Source: Collinsella sp. (GTDB lineage Bacteria; Actinomycetota; Coriobacteriia; Coriobacteriales; Coriobacteriaceae). Taken from it: a DNA stretch of 32,749 bases. Below, one piece after another: positions 15,050 to 22,735 of the stretch (position 1 is its first letter; each line of letters begins with the position of its first letter). A program made the position numbers and the translations under genes. Under the pieces are notes generated by a model. The model searched no databases and had not been told where the DNA came from. It worked only from the letters and a program-made list of their open reading frames with translations. The stretch lies in contig JAUMNV010000126.1 in assembly GCA_031295725.1 (NCBI GenBank), positions 1-32,749 of the forward strand, in the 5' to 3' direction.

Positions 15050-16525
15050 ATGGCATCAGACGTTCGCGTCCGCTTTGCACCCTCACCGACGGGCAAGCTG
15101 CACATCGGCGGCGCCCGCACCGCTATCTATAACTGGGCTTTCGCCCGTGCAAACGGCGGCACGTTCATCCTGCGCATCGACGACACCGACCCCACCCGCT
15201 CTACCGACGAGAACACGCAGATCATCCTGCGCGCCATGCGTTGGCTGGGCCTGGACTGGGACGAGGGTCCCGAGGTGGGCGGCGATTTTGGCCCCTACGC
15301 CCAGACCGAGCGCCTGGACCTGTACAAGCAGGCCGCCCAGAAGCTTTGGGACGAGGGCAAGGCCTATCCCTGCTTCTGCACCAAGGAGCAGCTCGACGCC
15401 GACCGTAAGGCCGCGCAGGAGCGCAAGGACCCCTTCCAGGGCTATCAGCGCCGTTGCCGCGATCTTGATCCCGAGGAGGCCCGCCGTCGCATCGAGGCCG
15501 GCGAGTCCTACGTCCTTCGCATCAAGGTGCCCGAGGACCGCGGCGACGTCGTCATCCACGACGCCGTCCACGGCGAGGTAACCTTCGACGCCAAGGAGCT
15601 TGACGACTTTGTCATCTTCCGTTCCGACGGCACGCCCACGTACAACTTCGCGACCGTCGTCGATGACGCCATGATGAAGATCACTCACGTCATCCGCGGC
15701 GACGACCACCTGTCCAACACCCCGCGTCAAGTCATGGTCTACGAGGCCCTCGGGGCGCCCGTGCCTACGTTCGCCCACATCTCCATGATCTTGGGTGCCG
15801 ACGGCAAGAAGCTCTCCAAGCGCCACGGCGCCACCTCGGTGGAGGAGTACCGCGACGCCGGCTACCTGTCCGACGCCTTCGTCAACTACTTGGCGCTGCT
15901 CGGCTGGTCGCTCGACGGCGAGACCACGATCATCCCGCGCGATGTCCTGGCCAGCAAGTTCTCGCTCGACCGCATCTCCAAGAACCCGGCGACCTTCGAC
16001 CCCAAGAAGCTCGACTGGGTCAATGCCGAGTACATCAACGGCATGTCCGATGCTCAGTTTGCCGACGAGATCATGGTCCCCGAGCTGCACGAGGCGGGTC
16101 TCATCGAGGGTAATGTCGAGTACGGCGAGGATTGGATCGACGCGCTTGCCGCCATTGTCAAGCCGCGCACCAAGATGCCGGCCGACGCCGTGACCGTCGC
16201 CGCTCCCATTTTCGCTACGGCCGAGACGCTCGAGTATGACGAGAAGTCCGTCAACAAGGGCCTGGCCAAGGAGGGCATGGGTGCCATTCTTGATGCCGCC
16301 AAGGCCGCGCTCGAGGGTGTGAACGAGTGGACGGCTGCCAACATCGACGCCGCGCTTGAGCCGCTGCCCGAGCAGATGGACCTCAAGAAGCGCGTGGTGT
16401 TCCAGGCCGTGCGCGTCGCCGTCTGCGGCAACATGGTGAGCCCTCCGCTGGGCGAGACCATGGCGCTCGTCGGCCGCGACGACTGCCTGGCGCGCATCGA
16501 TCGCGCCCGCACGATGGCGCTGTAA
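15050..16525 (+). CDS. gltX: Glutamyl-tRNA synthetase
   Basis: A 491-aa class I synthetase that charges tRNA-Glu with glutamate. The HIGH-type motif HIGG is at 18-21 within PSPTGKLHIGGART, and the KMSKS-type motif KLSKR is at 254-258 within DGKKLSKRHGA. Other family blocks are LRIDDTDPTRS, the RGDDHLSNTPRQ segment, and a C-terminal anticodon-binding domain. The start at 15050 follows GAGGAG by 6 bases; an upstream in-frame start at 15011 is unsupported. Whether the enzyme is discriminating or also charges tRNA-Gln cannot be told from this window. A short hairpin terminator separates it from priA. Confidence 0.96.
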   Translation: MASDVRVRFAPSPTGKLHIGGARTAIYNWAFARANGGTFILRIDDTDPTRSTDENTQIILRAMRWLGLDWDEGPEVGGDFGPYAQTERLDLYKQAAQKLWDEGKAYPCFCTKEQLDADRKAAQERKDPFQGYQRRCRDLDPEEARRRIEAGESYVLRIKVPEDRGDVVIHDAVHGEVTFDAKELDDFVIFRSDGTPTYNFATVVDDAMMKITHVIRGDDHLSNTPRQVMVYEALGAPVPTFAHISMILGADGKKLSKRHGATSVEEYRDAGYLSDAFVNYLALLGWSLDGETTIIPRDVLASKFSLDRISKNPATFDPKKLDWVNAEYINGMSDAQFADEIMVPELHEAGLIEGNVEYGEDWIDALAAIVKPRTKMPADAVTVAAPIFATAETLEYDEKSVNKGLAKEGMGAILDAAKAALEGVNEWTAANIDAALEPLPEQMDLKKRVVFQAVRVAVCGNMVSPPLGETMALVGRDDCLARIDRARTMAL

Positions 16526-16551
16526 TCGCTGCGCAAACGTTTGTATCCGAG

Positions 16552-16583
16552 CCCCGTTCACCCCGAGCGGGGTTCTTGTTTCT
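16552..16583 (+). terminator. Terminator between gltX and priA
   Basis: CCCCG (16552-16556) pairs with CGGGG (16568-16572) around an 11-nt loop and is followed by TTCTTGTTTCTG. The stem is short but the T-rich tail is good. It probably reduces read-through into priA. Confidence 0.5.
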
Positions 16584-16614
16584 GTAGACGAATGGGATGG
16601 GAGGTGCTGGGGCC

Positions 16615-19068
16615 ATGGCCGAGCAACTTTCGCTGTTTGGTTCGCCGGATCCGGAGCAGGCTCCGGCCACGCCCGAGCCTGCTGTTGCCCCGGCCAAGTC
16701 CGAGCCTGTACCTGAGCCCGTCGCCGCCTACGCGAGCGTAGTCCTGGACATTCCGACGCGTGCGCTGTCCGAGCCATTCGCCTACGGCATCCCGGAAACT
16801 CTTGCCTACGAGGCGCAGATCGGATCCACGGTTCTGGTCCATTTTGGCAACCGTGCCGCCGCGGGCTATATCGTCGACATTGCGCTTGAGCTGGGCGAGC
16901 TGCGAGGAAACAACGCCCTCGACCCCTCGCGCATCAAGCCCATCGAGGTAATCCTCAGCAAACCGCTCTTTACCGCCGAGGCTGCCCGTATCGCACACTG
17001 GATGAGCCGCGAGTATGTCGCGACGCTTTCCGAGTGCCTGCGCCTGTTTTTGCCTCCGGGCGGTAGCCCGCGCGTGGTCAAGGGCGATGACGGCGCATGG
17101 TCGGTTGAGCGTCCCGCCGTCAAGCCTATTCAAAATCGCTGGGTCATGCTCACGTCCGAGGGCTTCGACTATACGCCGCCCAAGACCGCCGTTCGCCAGC
17201 GCCAGCTCATCGAGGCGCTCCAGTGCGGCCCCGTCACGACGCGCGACCTCAATCTGCTTTACAACAGCATGTCGGCGACCATCAAGGCGCTCGAAAAACG
17301 CGGTGTCGTGGTGGTGGAGGAGCGCCGTGCCTGGCGCGGTTGCAGCGAGCAGACTACGCTGTCCTCCGCGAGCGGCAAAGCGCCGGTCGCACTTACGAAT
17401 GGCCAGCAGCAGGCGCTCGCGCAGATTGAGCGCGCTCGCCTGGATGCGCACGGTGACGTGGTGGTCGTGGACGGTGTTACTGGTTCCGGCAAAACCGAGG
17501 TCTACCTCTCCGCTATCGAGCGCGTGCTCGCGGCCGGTCGCTCGGCCTGCGTGCTCGTGCCTGAGATCTCGCTGACGGCCCAGACCGTCGGCCGTTTTCG
17601 CTCGCGCTTTGGCGAGACGGTTGCGGTCTTCCACTCGCGCCTTTCGGCCGGCGAGCGCCTAGACCAGTGGGATATGGTCGCCAGCGGTGCGGCCCGTGTG
17701 GTCGTCGGCGCCCGCTCGGCGCTCTTTTGCCCGCTCAGCGACTTGGGTCTCATCATCATCGACGAGGAACATGAGACCAGCTACAAGCAGGGTTCCAGCC
17801 CGCGCTACCACGCGCGCGAAGTGGCGGCCGAGATGGCGCGTCGCTATCGCTGTCCACTCGTGCTGGGCTCGGCCACGCCTTCTGCCGAAGCGCTCGACCG
17901 CTGCCACCGCGGCACGTACGGCGGCGTCACCTGGACGCGCGTTGAGATGCCCGAGCGCCCGGGACACGCCGTGCTGCCGACTGTCCGCATTGCCGACTTG
18001 CGTCGCGAGTTCTCGCACGGTAGCCGTTCCATGTTCTCAAAACCGCTGATGGAAGGCCTGGAACGCGTGGTCGAGCGCCGCGAGAAGGCCGTGCTGTTGC
18101 ATAACCGCCGTGGTTTTGCGCCATTCCTGATGTGCCGCGAGTGCGGCTGCGTCCCCACCTGCAACCACTGCTCCACCGCGCTTACGTATCACGAGCGCAC
18201 GCACACGCTGCAGTGTCATACATGCGGTTCGTCTTGGCGCGTGCAGCCGTATCCCGCGCCTACGAGCCGTTGCCCCAAATGTGGCAGTCGCTACCTGGCA
18301 AAAATGGGTCTGGGCACGCAGCAGATCGAGGACGCACTGCACCAGATGCTGCCCGAGGATGTCGCCATCATTCGCATGGATGCCGATTCCACGCGCGGCA
18401 AGGATGCGCACAAAAAACTGCTCGAGCAGTTCGATGCCGCCGATTGTGCGGTGCTGCTGGGCACGCAGATGATTGCCAAGGGCCTCGATTTTCCCGAGGT
18501 CACGCTTGTGGGCGTGGTCAATGCCGACTTTGCCCTCAAGCTGCCGGACTTCCGCGCAGGGGAGCGCGCCTACGACCTGCTGGAACAGGTGGCGGGCCGT
18601 GCCGGTCGCGGCGATCGTCCCGGTGAGGTGATCATCCAGACCTACCTGCCCGAGGATCCGGTCATTCGCGCCGTCGCTGAGCACGACCGTTCGATCTTTA
18701 CCGACTACGACCTGGACCAGCGCCGCGACGCGCTGTACCCGCCGTTTGTTCGCCTGGTCAACATTTTGGCGTGGTCGGCGAACCGAGACGACGCACAAGA
18801 CTACATCGGGCGTATTGCAAAGCTTCTTAAGCGTCGTTGGCATGCCGCCGCGCCCGACTTTTTGCGGGCGGGGAGTGCCGTGCCGCAGGTGCTGGGCCCG
18901 GCTTCGTGTGTAATCGAGAGAGCCAAGGACCGTTACCGCTTCCATCTGCTTGTGAAGTCGCCCGTGGGGTACCATGTCTCTGATGATATCGACGCCTGCC
19001 TCAAAGAGGTGGGCTCCGTGCGCGGCGTGAGCGTGAGCGTTGACGTCGACGCCTATGATTTGATGTAG
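16615..19068 (+). CDS. priA: Primosomal protein N' (PriA replication-restart helicase)
   Basis: An 817-aa superfamily 2 DNA helicase that rebuilds the replisome at stalled forks. A proline/glutamate-rich stretch of about 38 residues precedes the 3'-DNA-binding domain. Walker A is GVTGSGKTE (287-295) and the DEEH box is at 383-386. The zinc-binding cluster has eight candidate ligands in four pairs: C507/C510, C516/C519, C534/C537 and C553/C556. Helicase motifs V-VI include GTQMIAKGLDFP and QVAGRAGRGDRPG. The start at 16615 follows GGAGG by 10 bases and begins MAEQLSLFG; an ATG 18 bases earlier has no site. The def gene follows after a short gap, so priA and def are likely co-transcribed. Confidence 0.95.
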   Translation: MAEQLSLFGSPDPEQAPATPEPAVAPAKSEPVPEPVAAYASVVLDIPTRALSEPFAYGIPETLAYEAQIGSTVLVHFGNRAAAGYIVDIALELGELRGNNALDPSRIKPIEVILSKPLFTAEAARIAHWMSREYVATLSECLRLFLPPGGSPRVVKGDDGAWSVERPAVKPIQNRWVMLTSEGFDYTPPKTAVRQRQLIEALQCGPVTTRDLNLLYNSMSATIKALEKRGVVVVEERRAWRGCSEQTTLSSASGKAPVALTNGQQQALAQIERARLDAHGDVVVVDGVTGSGKTEVYLSAIERVLAAGRSACVLVPEISLTAQTVGRFRSRFGETVAVFHSRLSAGERLDQWDMVASGAARVVVGARSALFCPLSDLGLIIIDEEHETSYKQGSSPRYHAREVAAEMARRYRCPLVLGSATPSAEALDRCHRGTYGGVTWTRVEMPERPGHAVLPTVRIADLRREFSHGSRSMFSKPLMEGLERVVERREKAVLLHNRRGFAPFLMCRECGCVPTCNHCSTALTYHERTHTLQCHTCGSSWRVQPYPAPTSRCPKCGSRYLAKMGLGTQQIEDALHQMLPEDVAIIRMDADSTRGKDAHKKLLEQFDAADCAVLLGTQMIAKGLDFPEVTLVGVVNADFALKLPDFRAGERAYDLLEQVAGRAGRGDRPGEVIIQTYLPEDPVIRAVAEHDRSIFTDYDLDQRRDALYPPFVRLVNILAWSANRDDAQDYIGRIAKLLKRRWHAAAPDFLRAGSAVPQVLGPASCVIERAKDRYRFHLLVKSPVGYHVSDDIDACLKEVGSVRGVSVSVDVDAYDLM

Positions 19069-19086
19069 CAACTCGAAAGGATGGCC

Positions 19087-19623
19087 ATGGAAGCCAACGG
19101 AATCGTACTGTCGCCCGACCCTCGTCTGCGCCAGGAGTGCGCCGTCATCGAGGAGATCACCCCGGCGATCGAGGCGCTTGCCGAGAAGATGAAGAAGATG
19201 ATGTTCGAGAACGGCGGTTGCGGCCTGGCTGCCCCGCAGATCGGCGAGCTCATTCAGCTCGTCACCATCGACTGCGACTACAGCGACAAGAACGACTACG
19301 ACCCCTACGTGCTCATCAACCCTGTCATTGTTGAGCAGAGTGACCATCTTGTGCCCTTTAGCGAGGGTTGCCTTTCCATTCCTGGCATTAGCTGCGAGAT
19401 CGAGCGTCCCGATCATGTCGTCGTCGAGGCGTACGACCTGGATGCCAACCTGATTCGCTACGAGGCCTCGGGCGATCTGTTCTGCGTGTGCCTGCAGCAC
19501 GAGATCGATCACCTGCACGGCAACACCATGTTCGAGCGACTGAAGCCCATGCAGAGGATCAAGGCAGTCAAGGAGTACCAGGACGCCCTGGCCCGCGGCG
19601 CTCGACCGGGCGAGACGGAGTAG
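19087..19623 (+). CDS. def: Peptide deformylase
   Basis: A 178-aa metalloenzyme that removes the formyl group from new N-terminal methionine. The three defining motifs are present: GCGLAAPQ (44-51), EGCLSIP (93-99, metal ligand C95) and HEIDH (138-142, two histidine ligands and the catalytic glutamate). The start at 19087 is preferred over 19081 because the AAAGG ribosome site touches the earlier ATG but is 6 bases before this one. The gene is 18 bases after priA. It works in the same pathway as fmt downstream: Fmt adds the formyl group that Def later removes. Confidence 0.95.
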   Translation: MEANGIVLSPDPRLRQECAVIEEITPAIEALAEKMKKMMFENGGCGLAAPQIGELIQLVTIDCDYSDKNDYDPYVLINPVIVEQSDHLVPFSEGCLSIPGISCEIERPDHVVVEAYDLDANLIRYEASGDLFCVCLQHEIDHLHGNTMFERLKPMQRIKAVKEYQDALARGARPGETE

Positions 19624-19631
19624 GTCCCACC

Positions 19632-19733
19632 GTCCCCGGTGCTGAGCGCCCACATATCATCCCGTGCTCAAACATTCTCGCTTTGCTGCGAAACTGCGCG
19701 CGGGACGATATGTGGGCGCTCAGCACCGGGGAC
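19632..19733. repeat. 102-bp inverted repeat between def and fmt
   Basis: The 33-bp arms at 19632-19664 and 19701-19733 are complementary at 32 of 33 positions, with GTCCCCGGTGCTGAGCG at the outer ends and ATCCCG/CGGGAC at the inner ends. The loop is 36 bases. It begins nine bases after the def stop. There is no T-tract after it and the arms are far longer than a normal terminator, so a MITE-like origin is more likely. Confidence 0.9.
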
Positions 19734-19808
19734 TGCGTTGTTCTGGCTCGATTCGCCCGGGTACCGTTGGGCCAGGGAGAGGCGTCTTCGCTGATAATTG
19801 CTTTGCTG

Positions 19809-19840
19809 AAAGAGCTGCTTTTATTGCGGCTCTTTCTTTG
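19809..19840 (+). terminator. Terminator of the priA-def transcript
   Basis: AAAGAGCTGC (19809-19818) pairs with GCGGCTCTTT (19826-19835) with one G-T pair and a 7-nt loop; CTTTGGTTTT follows. It lies beyond the long inverted repeat in a T-rich stretch. The remaining 110 bases up to fmt are T-rich and hold no gene I can support. Confidence 0.6.
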
Positions 19841-19950
19841 GTTTTGGGTATATTTGTTCTTGTTGAATTGTTATTGCGGATGGGCTGGGTACTTGGCTTT
19901 CCGCTGTTATTTGTAGCCGTCTCGGCTTTGGTTGAGAGGAGACGATCTTT

Positions 19951-20871
19951 ATGCGTATTGTGTTTATGGGTACGCCCGATTTTGCTGTGCCTTCGCTGAC
20001 TTCGCTTGTTGAGGCTGGTAATGAGATTGCGCTTGTTGTTACTCGTCCCGATGCTGTTCGTGGGCGTGGTAAGAAGCTGGAGCCGTCCCCTGTTAAGGCT
20101 AAGGCACTTGAGCTTGGGTTGCCGGTTATTGAGGCTAATCGTATGACGGCCGAGGTTGTTGAGGCGCTCCACGCTGCGCAAGCCGATATTTTCTGTGTGG
20201 CTGCCTATGGTTGCATTTTGCCGGATGACGTGCTGCATATGGCGCCGCTTGGTATTGTGAATGTTCATGCGTCCTTGCTGCCTCGTTGGCGTGGGGCTGC
20301 TCCTATTCAGCGTGCGATTCTCGCTGGTGACGAGGTTGCTGGCGTTTCTATCATGCGCATCGGGCATGGCGTGGATACTGGCGCTTATTGTGCTCAGGCT
20401 TCCACGTCGGTTGCCGGTAAGCATGCTGAGGCGCTGACCATGGAGCTTGCTGAGCTTGGCGGTAAATTGCTTGCCGATACGCTTCCTTCGCTTTCCGATG
20501 GCACCGCCGTGTGGACTGAGCAGGATGAGTCGCTTGTTACCCATGCCGCCAAGATTTCTAAGCAGGAGATGCGTCTTGATCCGCAGATGGGGGCGCTCAA
20601 TTGCGTGCGTCATGTGCTGGCCTCGTCCGATACCGCGCCTGCTCGTTGCGTGATTGCCGGCAAGAGCGTGCGTGTGCTCGATGCTGCGATGGCCGATGTG
20701 TCGCTTGGCGAGGGCGCCGTTGACGTTAAGAACAAGCGTGTTTACCTTGGTCTTTCCGATGGCTCGGTTGAATTGCTCGAGGTTAAGCCCGATGGCAAGC
20801 GTGCTATGTCTGCTTCTGCCTGGGCTGCTGGCCTGCAGGGCGCCGATCTTTCGTGGGGTGTTTTGTCATGA
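19951..20871 (+). CDS. fmt: Methionyl-tRNA formyltransferase
   Basis: A 306-aa enzyme that formylates initiator Met-tRNA using 10-formyl-tetrahydrofolate. The N-terminal catalytic domain starts MRIVFMGTPDFAVPSL. The catalytic triad corresponds to N104, H106 (VNVHASLLPRWRGAAPIQ) and D142 (GVDTGAY). A smaller C-terminal OB-like domain follows a short linker. GAGGAG is 9 bases upstream of the ATG. The coding sequence uses many GTT, CTT, GCT and CGT codons, in contrast with the C-ending codons of gltX, priA and def, so base composition shifts here. Its stop overlaps the rsmB start by four bases, giving a coupled fmt-rsmB pair, which is a common arrangement. Confidence 0.96.
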   Translation: MRIVFMGTPDFAVPSLTSLVEAGNEIALVVTRPDAVRGRGKKLEPSPVKAKALELGLPVIEANRMTAEVVEALHAAQADIFCVAAYGCILPDDVLHMAPLGIVNVHASLLPRWRGAAPIQRAILAGDEVAGVSIMRIGHGVDTGAYCAQASTSVAGKHAEALTMELAELGGKLLADTLPSLSDGTAVWTEQDESLVTHAAKISKQEMRLDPQMGALNCVRHVLASSDTAPARCVIAGKSVRVLDAAMADVSLGEGAVDVKNKRVYLGLSDGSVELLEVKPDGKRAMSASAWAAGLQGADLSWGVLS

Positions 20872-22268
20872 GCAAGCTGTCACCCGCGCGCAAGCTTGCG
20901 CTCGATGTATTGATGGAGGCCGATCGCCGCGGTATGTATGCACGCGACGTGTTGTCCTCTCGCGCATCGGCCAAGGCTATTGACCAGCGCGATTCCGCTT
21001 TTGCCGCCCGCTTGGCGCTGGGTGTGGCCGCTACGCAGGGTATTTTGGACGAGCTGCTCGATCAGTTTCTCGATAAGCCTAAAAAGGTTGCGCCGCGTGT
21101 TCGCATGGCACTTCGTATCTCGGCCTTCGAGATGCTCTATCTGCATACGCCTGGCCGTGTTGCGGTGAGTCAGGGCGTTGAGCTGGTGCGCAGCGGAGCT
21201 AAGTCTGCCGCCGGTTTGGCCAATGCCGTGCTGCATAAGGTCGCGGACAACGTTGAGGACTTTGCCACGGCGTCCGATGTAGACGAGTCTGAGCGACGCT
21301 TGGTTCGTCTGTCGCGGCTGATGGGTCTGCCGCGTTGGCTGTGCGCTCGTATTATGGCTTCGTTTGACACACCGGAGGGCGCGCTTAGCTTTGCCGGTAA
21401 TCTGGCCCCCGCGCCGCTGGCCCTGCATGAGAACGCCTTTGCGACCAAGCTCGATCCGTATATCTCGCAGCTCGTCGCGCCTGTCTTCCCGGGCTGCCAT
21501 GCCCCGGTTGATGCCCAGGTTACCGTTGCTTCGGGTGTGTTTGAGCGTGCTGCCGCGGTGGCATCTGATCTCAACGCGCAGCTTATCGCCACAGCTGCCA
21601 CGCGCCCTGGTAGCTGCCTTGAGATTGGTGCCGGTCGTGGCACCAAGACCTATGTGATGATGTGCCAGGCTAAGCGTGCGGGCTATGAACGTCAGCATAC
21701 GGCGCTCGATCTGCACGATCGCAAGTGCGATCAGAATCTCGCACGCCTGCATAAGGCCGTTATTCAGGGCGTTCGTACGGTTTCGGGTGATGCCTGCGAG
21801 CTTGAAGAGGTGCTCACATCGTTTGATGCCATGCTTGGCGAGCCGGTTAAGTTCGACACGGTTTTTATCGATGCGCCGTGCTCGGGCACCGGCACCATGC
21901 GCCGTCATCCCGAGATCCCATGGCGTCTAACTGAGAATGACGTTACGACTGATTTGCCCAAGCTGCAGCTGACGATGCTCAAAGAGGCTGCCGCGCGCGT
22001 GGCTGCCGGCGGCGAGCTCATTTATGCGACGTGCTCGGTCTTCGACGAGGAGAACACACAGGTGGTGGACGCGTTCCTTGCTTCTCCCGAGGGTGCGGGC
22101 TTTAGCGTGGCGCCGCTTTCCAAAGCAAAGATTCTGCAACTCCCCGAGTTCGATCAGGCCAAGAAGCTCGTTTCCGTACGCCAGAACGATCGAGGCCTCT
22201 TCCAAAGCGTACCGGTAAACGCCGACTCCTACGACGGTCACTTCTGCGCCCGCCTGATCCGCAAGTAA
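20868..22268 (+). CDS. rsmB: 16S rRNA m5C967 methyltransferase, RsmB family
   Basis: A 466-aa protein. An N-terminal NusB-like RNA-binding domain (about 5-135) is joined to an NOL1/NOP2/Sun methyltransferase. The SAM-binding loop is GAGRGTK at 254-260, where the family usually has APGGKT. The catalytic cysteines are C338 in DAPCSGTGTMRRHPEIPWR and C389 in YATCSVFDEEN. It would methylate a cytosine in 16S rRNA using SAM from MetK. The ATGA overlap with fmt fixes the start at 20868. The divergent motif I is a small oddity but both cysteines are in place. Confidence 0.93.
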   Translation: MSKLSPARKLALDVLMEADRRGMYARDVLSSRASAKAIDQRDSAFAARLALGVAATQGILDELLDQFLDKPKKVAPRVRMALRISAFEMLYLHTPGRVAVSQGVELVRSGAKSAAGLANAVLHKVADNVEDFATASDVDESERRLVRLSRLMGLPRWLCARIMASFDTPEGALSFAGNLAPAPLALHENAFATKLDPYISQLVAPVFPGCHAPVDAQVTVASGVFERAAAVASDLNAQLIATAATRPGSCLEIGAGRGTKTYVMMCQAKRAGYERQHTALDLHDRKCDQNLARLHKAVIQGVRTVSGDACELEEVLTSFDAMLGEPVKFDTVFIDAPCSGTGTMRRHPEIPWRLTENDVTTDLPKLQLTMLKEAAARVAAGGELIYATCSVFDEENTQVVDAFLASPEGAGFSVAPLSKAKILQLPEFDQAKKLVSVRQNDRGLFQSVPVNADSYDGHFCARLIRK

Positions 22269-22275
22269 CTACTAT

Positions 22276-22340
22276 GTTGCGGTGCAATAGGGATTGAAAA
22301 ACCGCTTCTACCCGCCAAACAGTCCTTATTTCACCGCAAC
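22276..22340. repeat. 65-bp inverted repeat after rsmB
   Basis: The 21-bp arms at 22276-22296 and 22320-22340 are complementary at 18 of 21 positions, with GTTGCGGTG at each outer end. The loop is 23 bases. It starts 7 bases after the rsmB stop. The right arm is repeated at 6052-6072 beside the IS3 element, so this is a dispersed repeat, not just a local terminator. It could still act as a terminator for rsmB. Confidence 0.8.
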
Positions 22341-22409
22341 TCAAAAGGAAACCTGGGTAGCTAAAGAGTCAGCCCTACGATCGGTGCCGGTCGCGGGGCT
22401 GTTCGGGTT

Positions 22410-22646
22410 CTAGTGGTTATGCGGGCAGTTGGCGCAGCAGCCGCTGATGGCGCTGGTGCTGGCGCCGCCGCTTCGCTGGTCCGTGTTGTAGAAACCGCTG
22501 CCCTCAAATTTAATGCCGCTGGCGGAGAACGTCTTGGCCGCCGGGGCACCGCAGCTGGGGCACACGACCTCGGGAGTCTCGGACATGGGATGCTCAACCT
22601 CAAACACGTTGCCGCAGCTCGAGCACTTGTAATCGTAGCGCGCCAT
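22410..22646 (-). CDS. FmdB-family zinc-ribbon protein
   Basis: A 78-aa protein of the FmdB putative-regulator family, function unknown. The N-terminal zinc ribbon reads MARYDYKCSSCG with C8 and C11, then C29 and C32 (VCPSCG). A serine/glycine linker with the family phrase GSGFYNTD follows. The C-terminus has a second cysteine group, GCCANCPHNH, which could bind another metal. AAGGAA lies 6 bases before the ATG. It follows the GH13-GH77 gene on the same strand after a hairpin, so it may be separately transcribed. Confidence 0.88.
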   Translation of the reverse strand: MARYDYKCSSCGNVFEVEHPMSETPEVVCPSCGAPAAKTFSASGIKFEGSGFYNTDQRSGGASTSAISGCCANCPHNH

Positions 22647-22669
22647 AAATACTTCCTTTTCAGCACAAA

Positions 22670-22691
22670 GCGGGCAGATTACTCTGCCCGC
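22670..22691 (-). terminator. Hairpin between the GH13-GH77 gene and the FmdB gene
   Basis: A perfect 9-bp stem GCGGGCAGA/TCTGCCCGC (22670-22678 with 22683-22691) has a 4-nt loop. On the minus strand it is followed by TTTGTG, a short T-tract. It would end transcripts of the glycogen cluster. Confidence 0.55.
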
Positions 22692-22735
22692 AAAAATTCA
22701 AACGTCTGTAACTGTACCCTATATCGGGGGTTTTA

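Noticed and set aside
19737..19916. A hydrophobic small-protein frame between def and fmt
   Set aside because: The leucine/phenylalanine-rich translation comes from a T-rich tract that includes the terminator; I see no ribosome site or initiating codon with good context.
22276..22340. A simple rsmB terminator
   Set aside because: The arms are imperfect, no T-tract follows, and the right arm recurs at 6052-6072, so a dispersed repeat is the better description, though a terminator role is not excluded.
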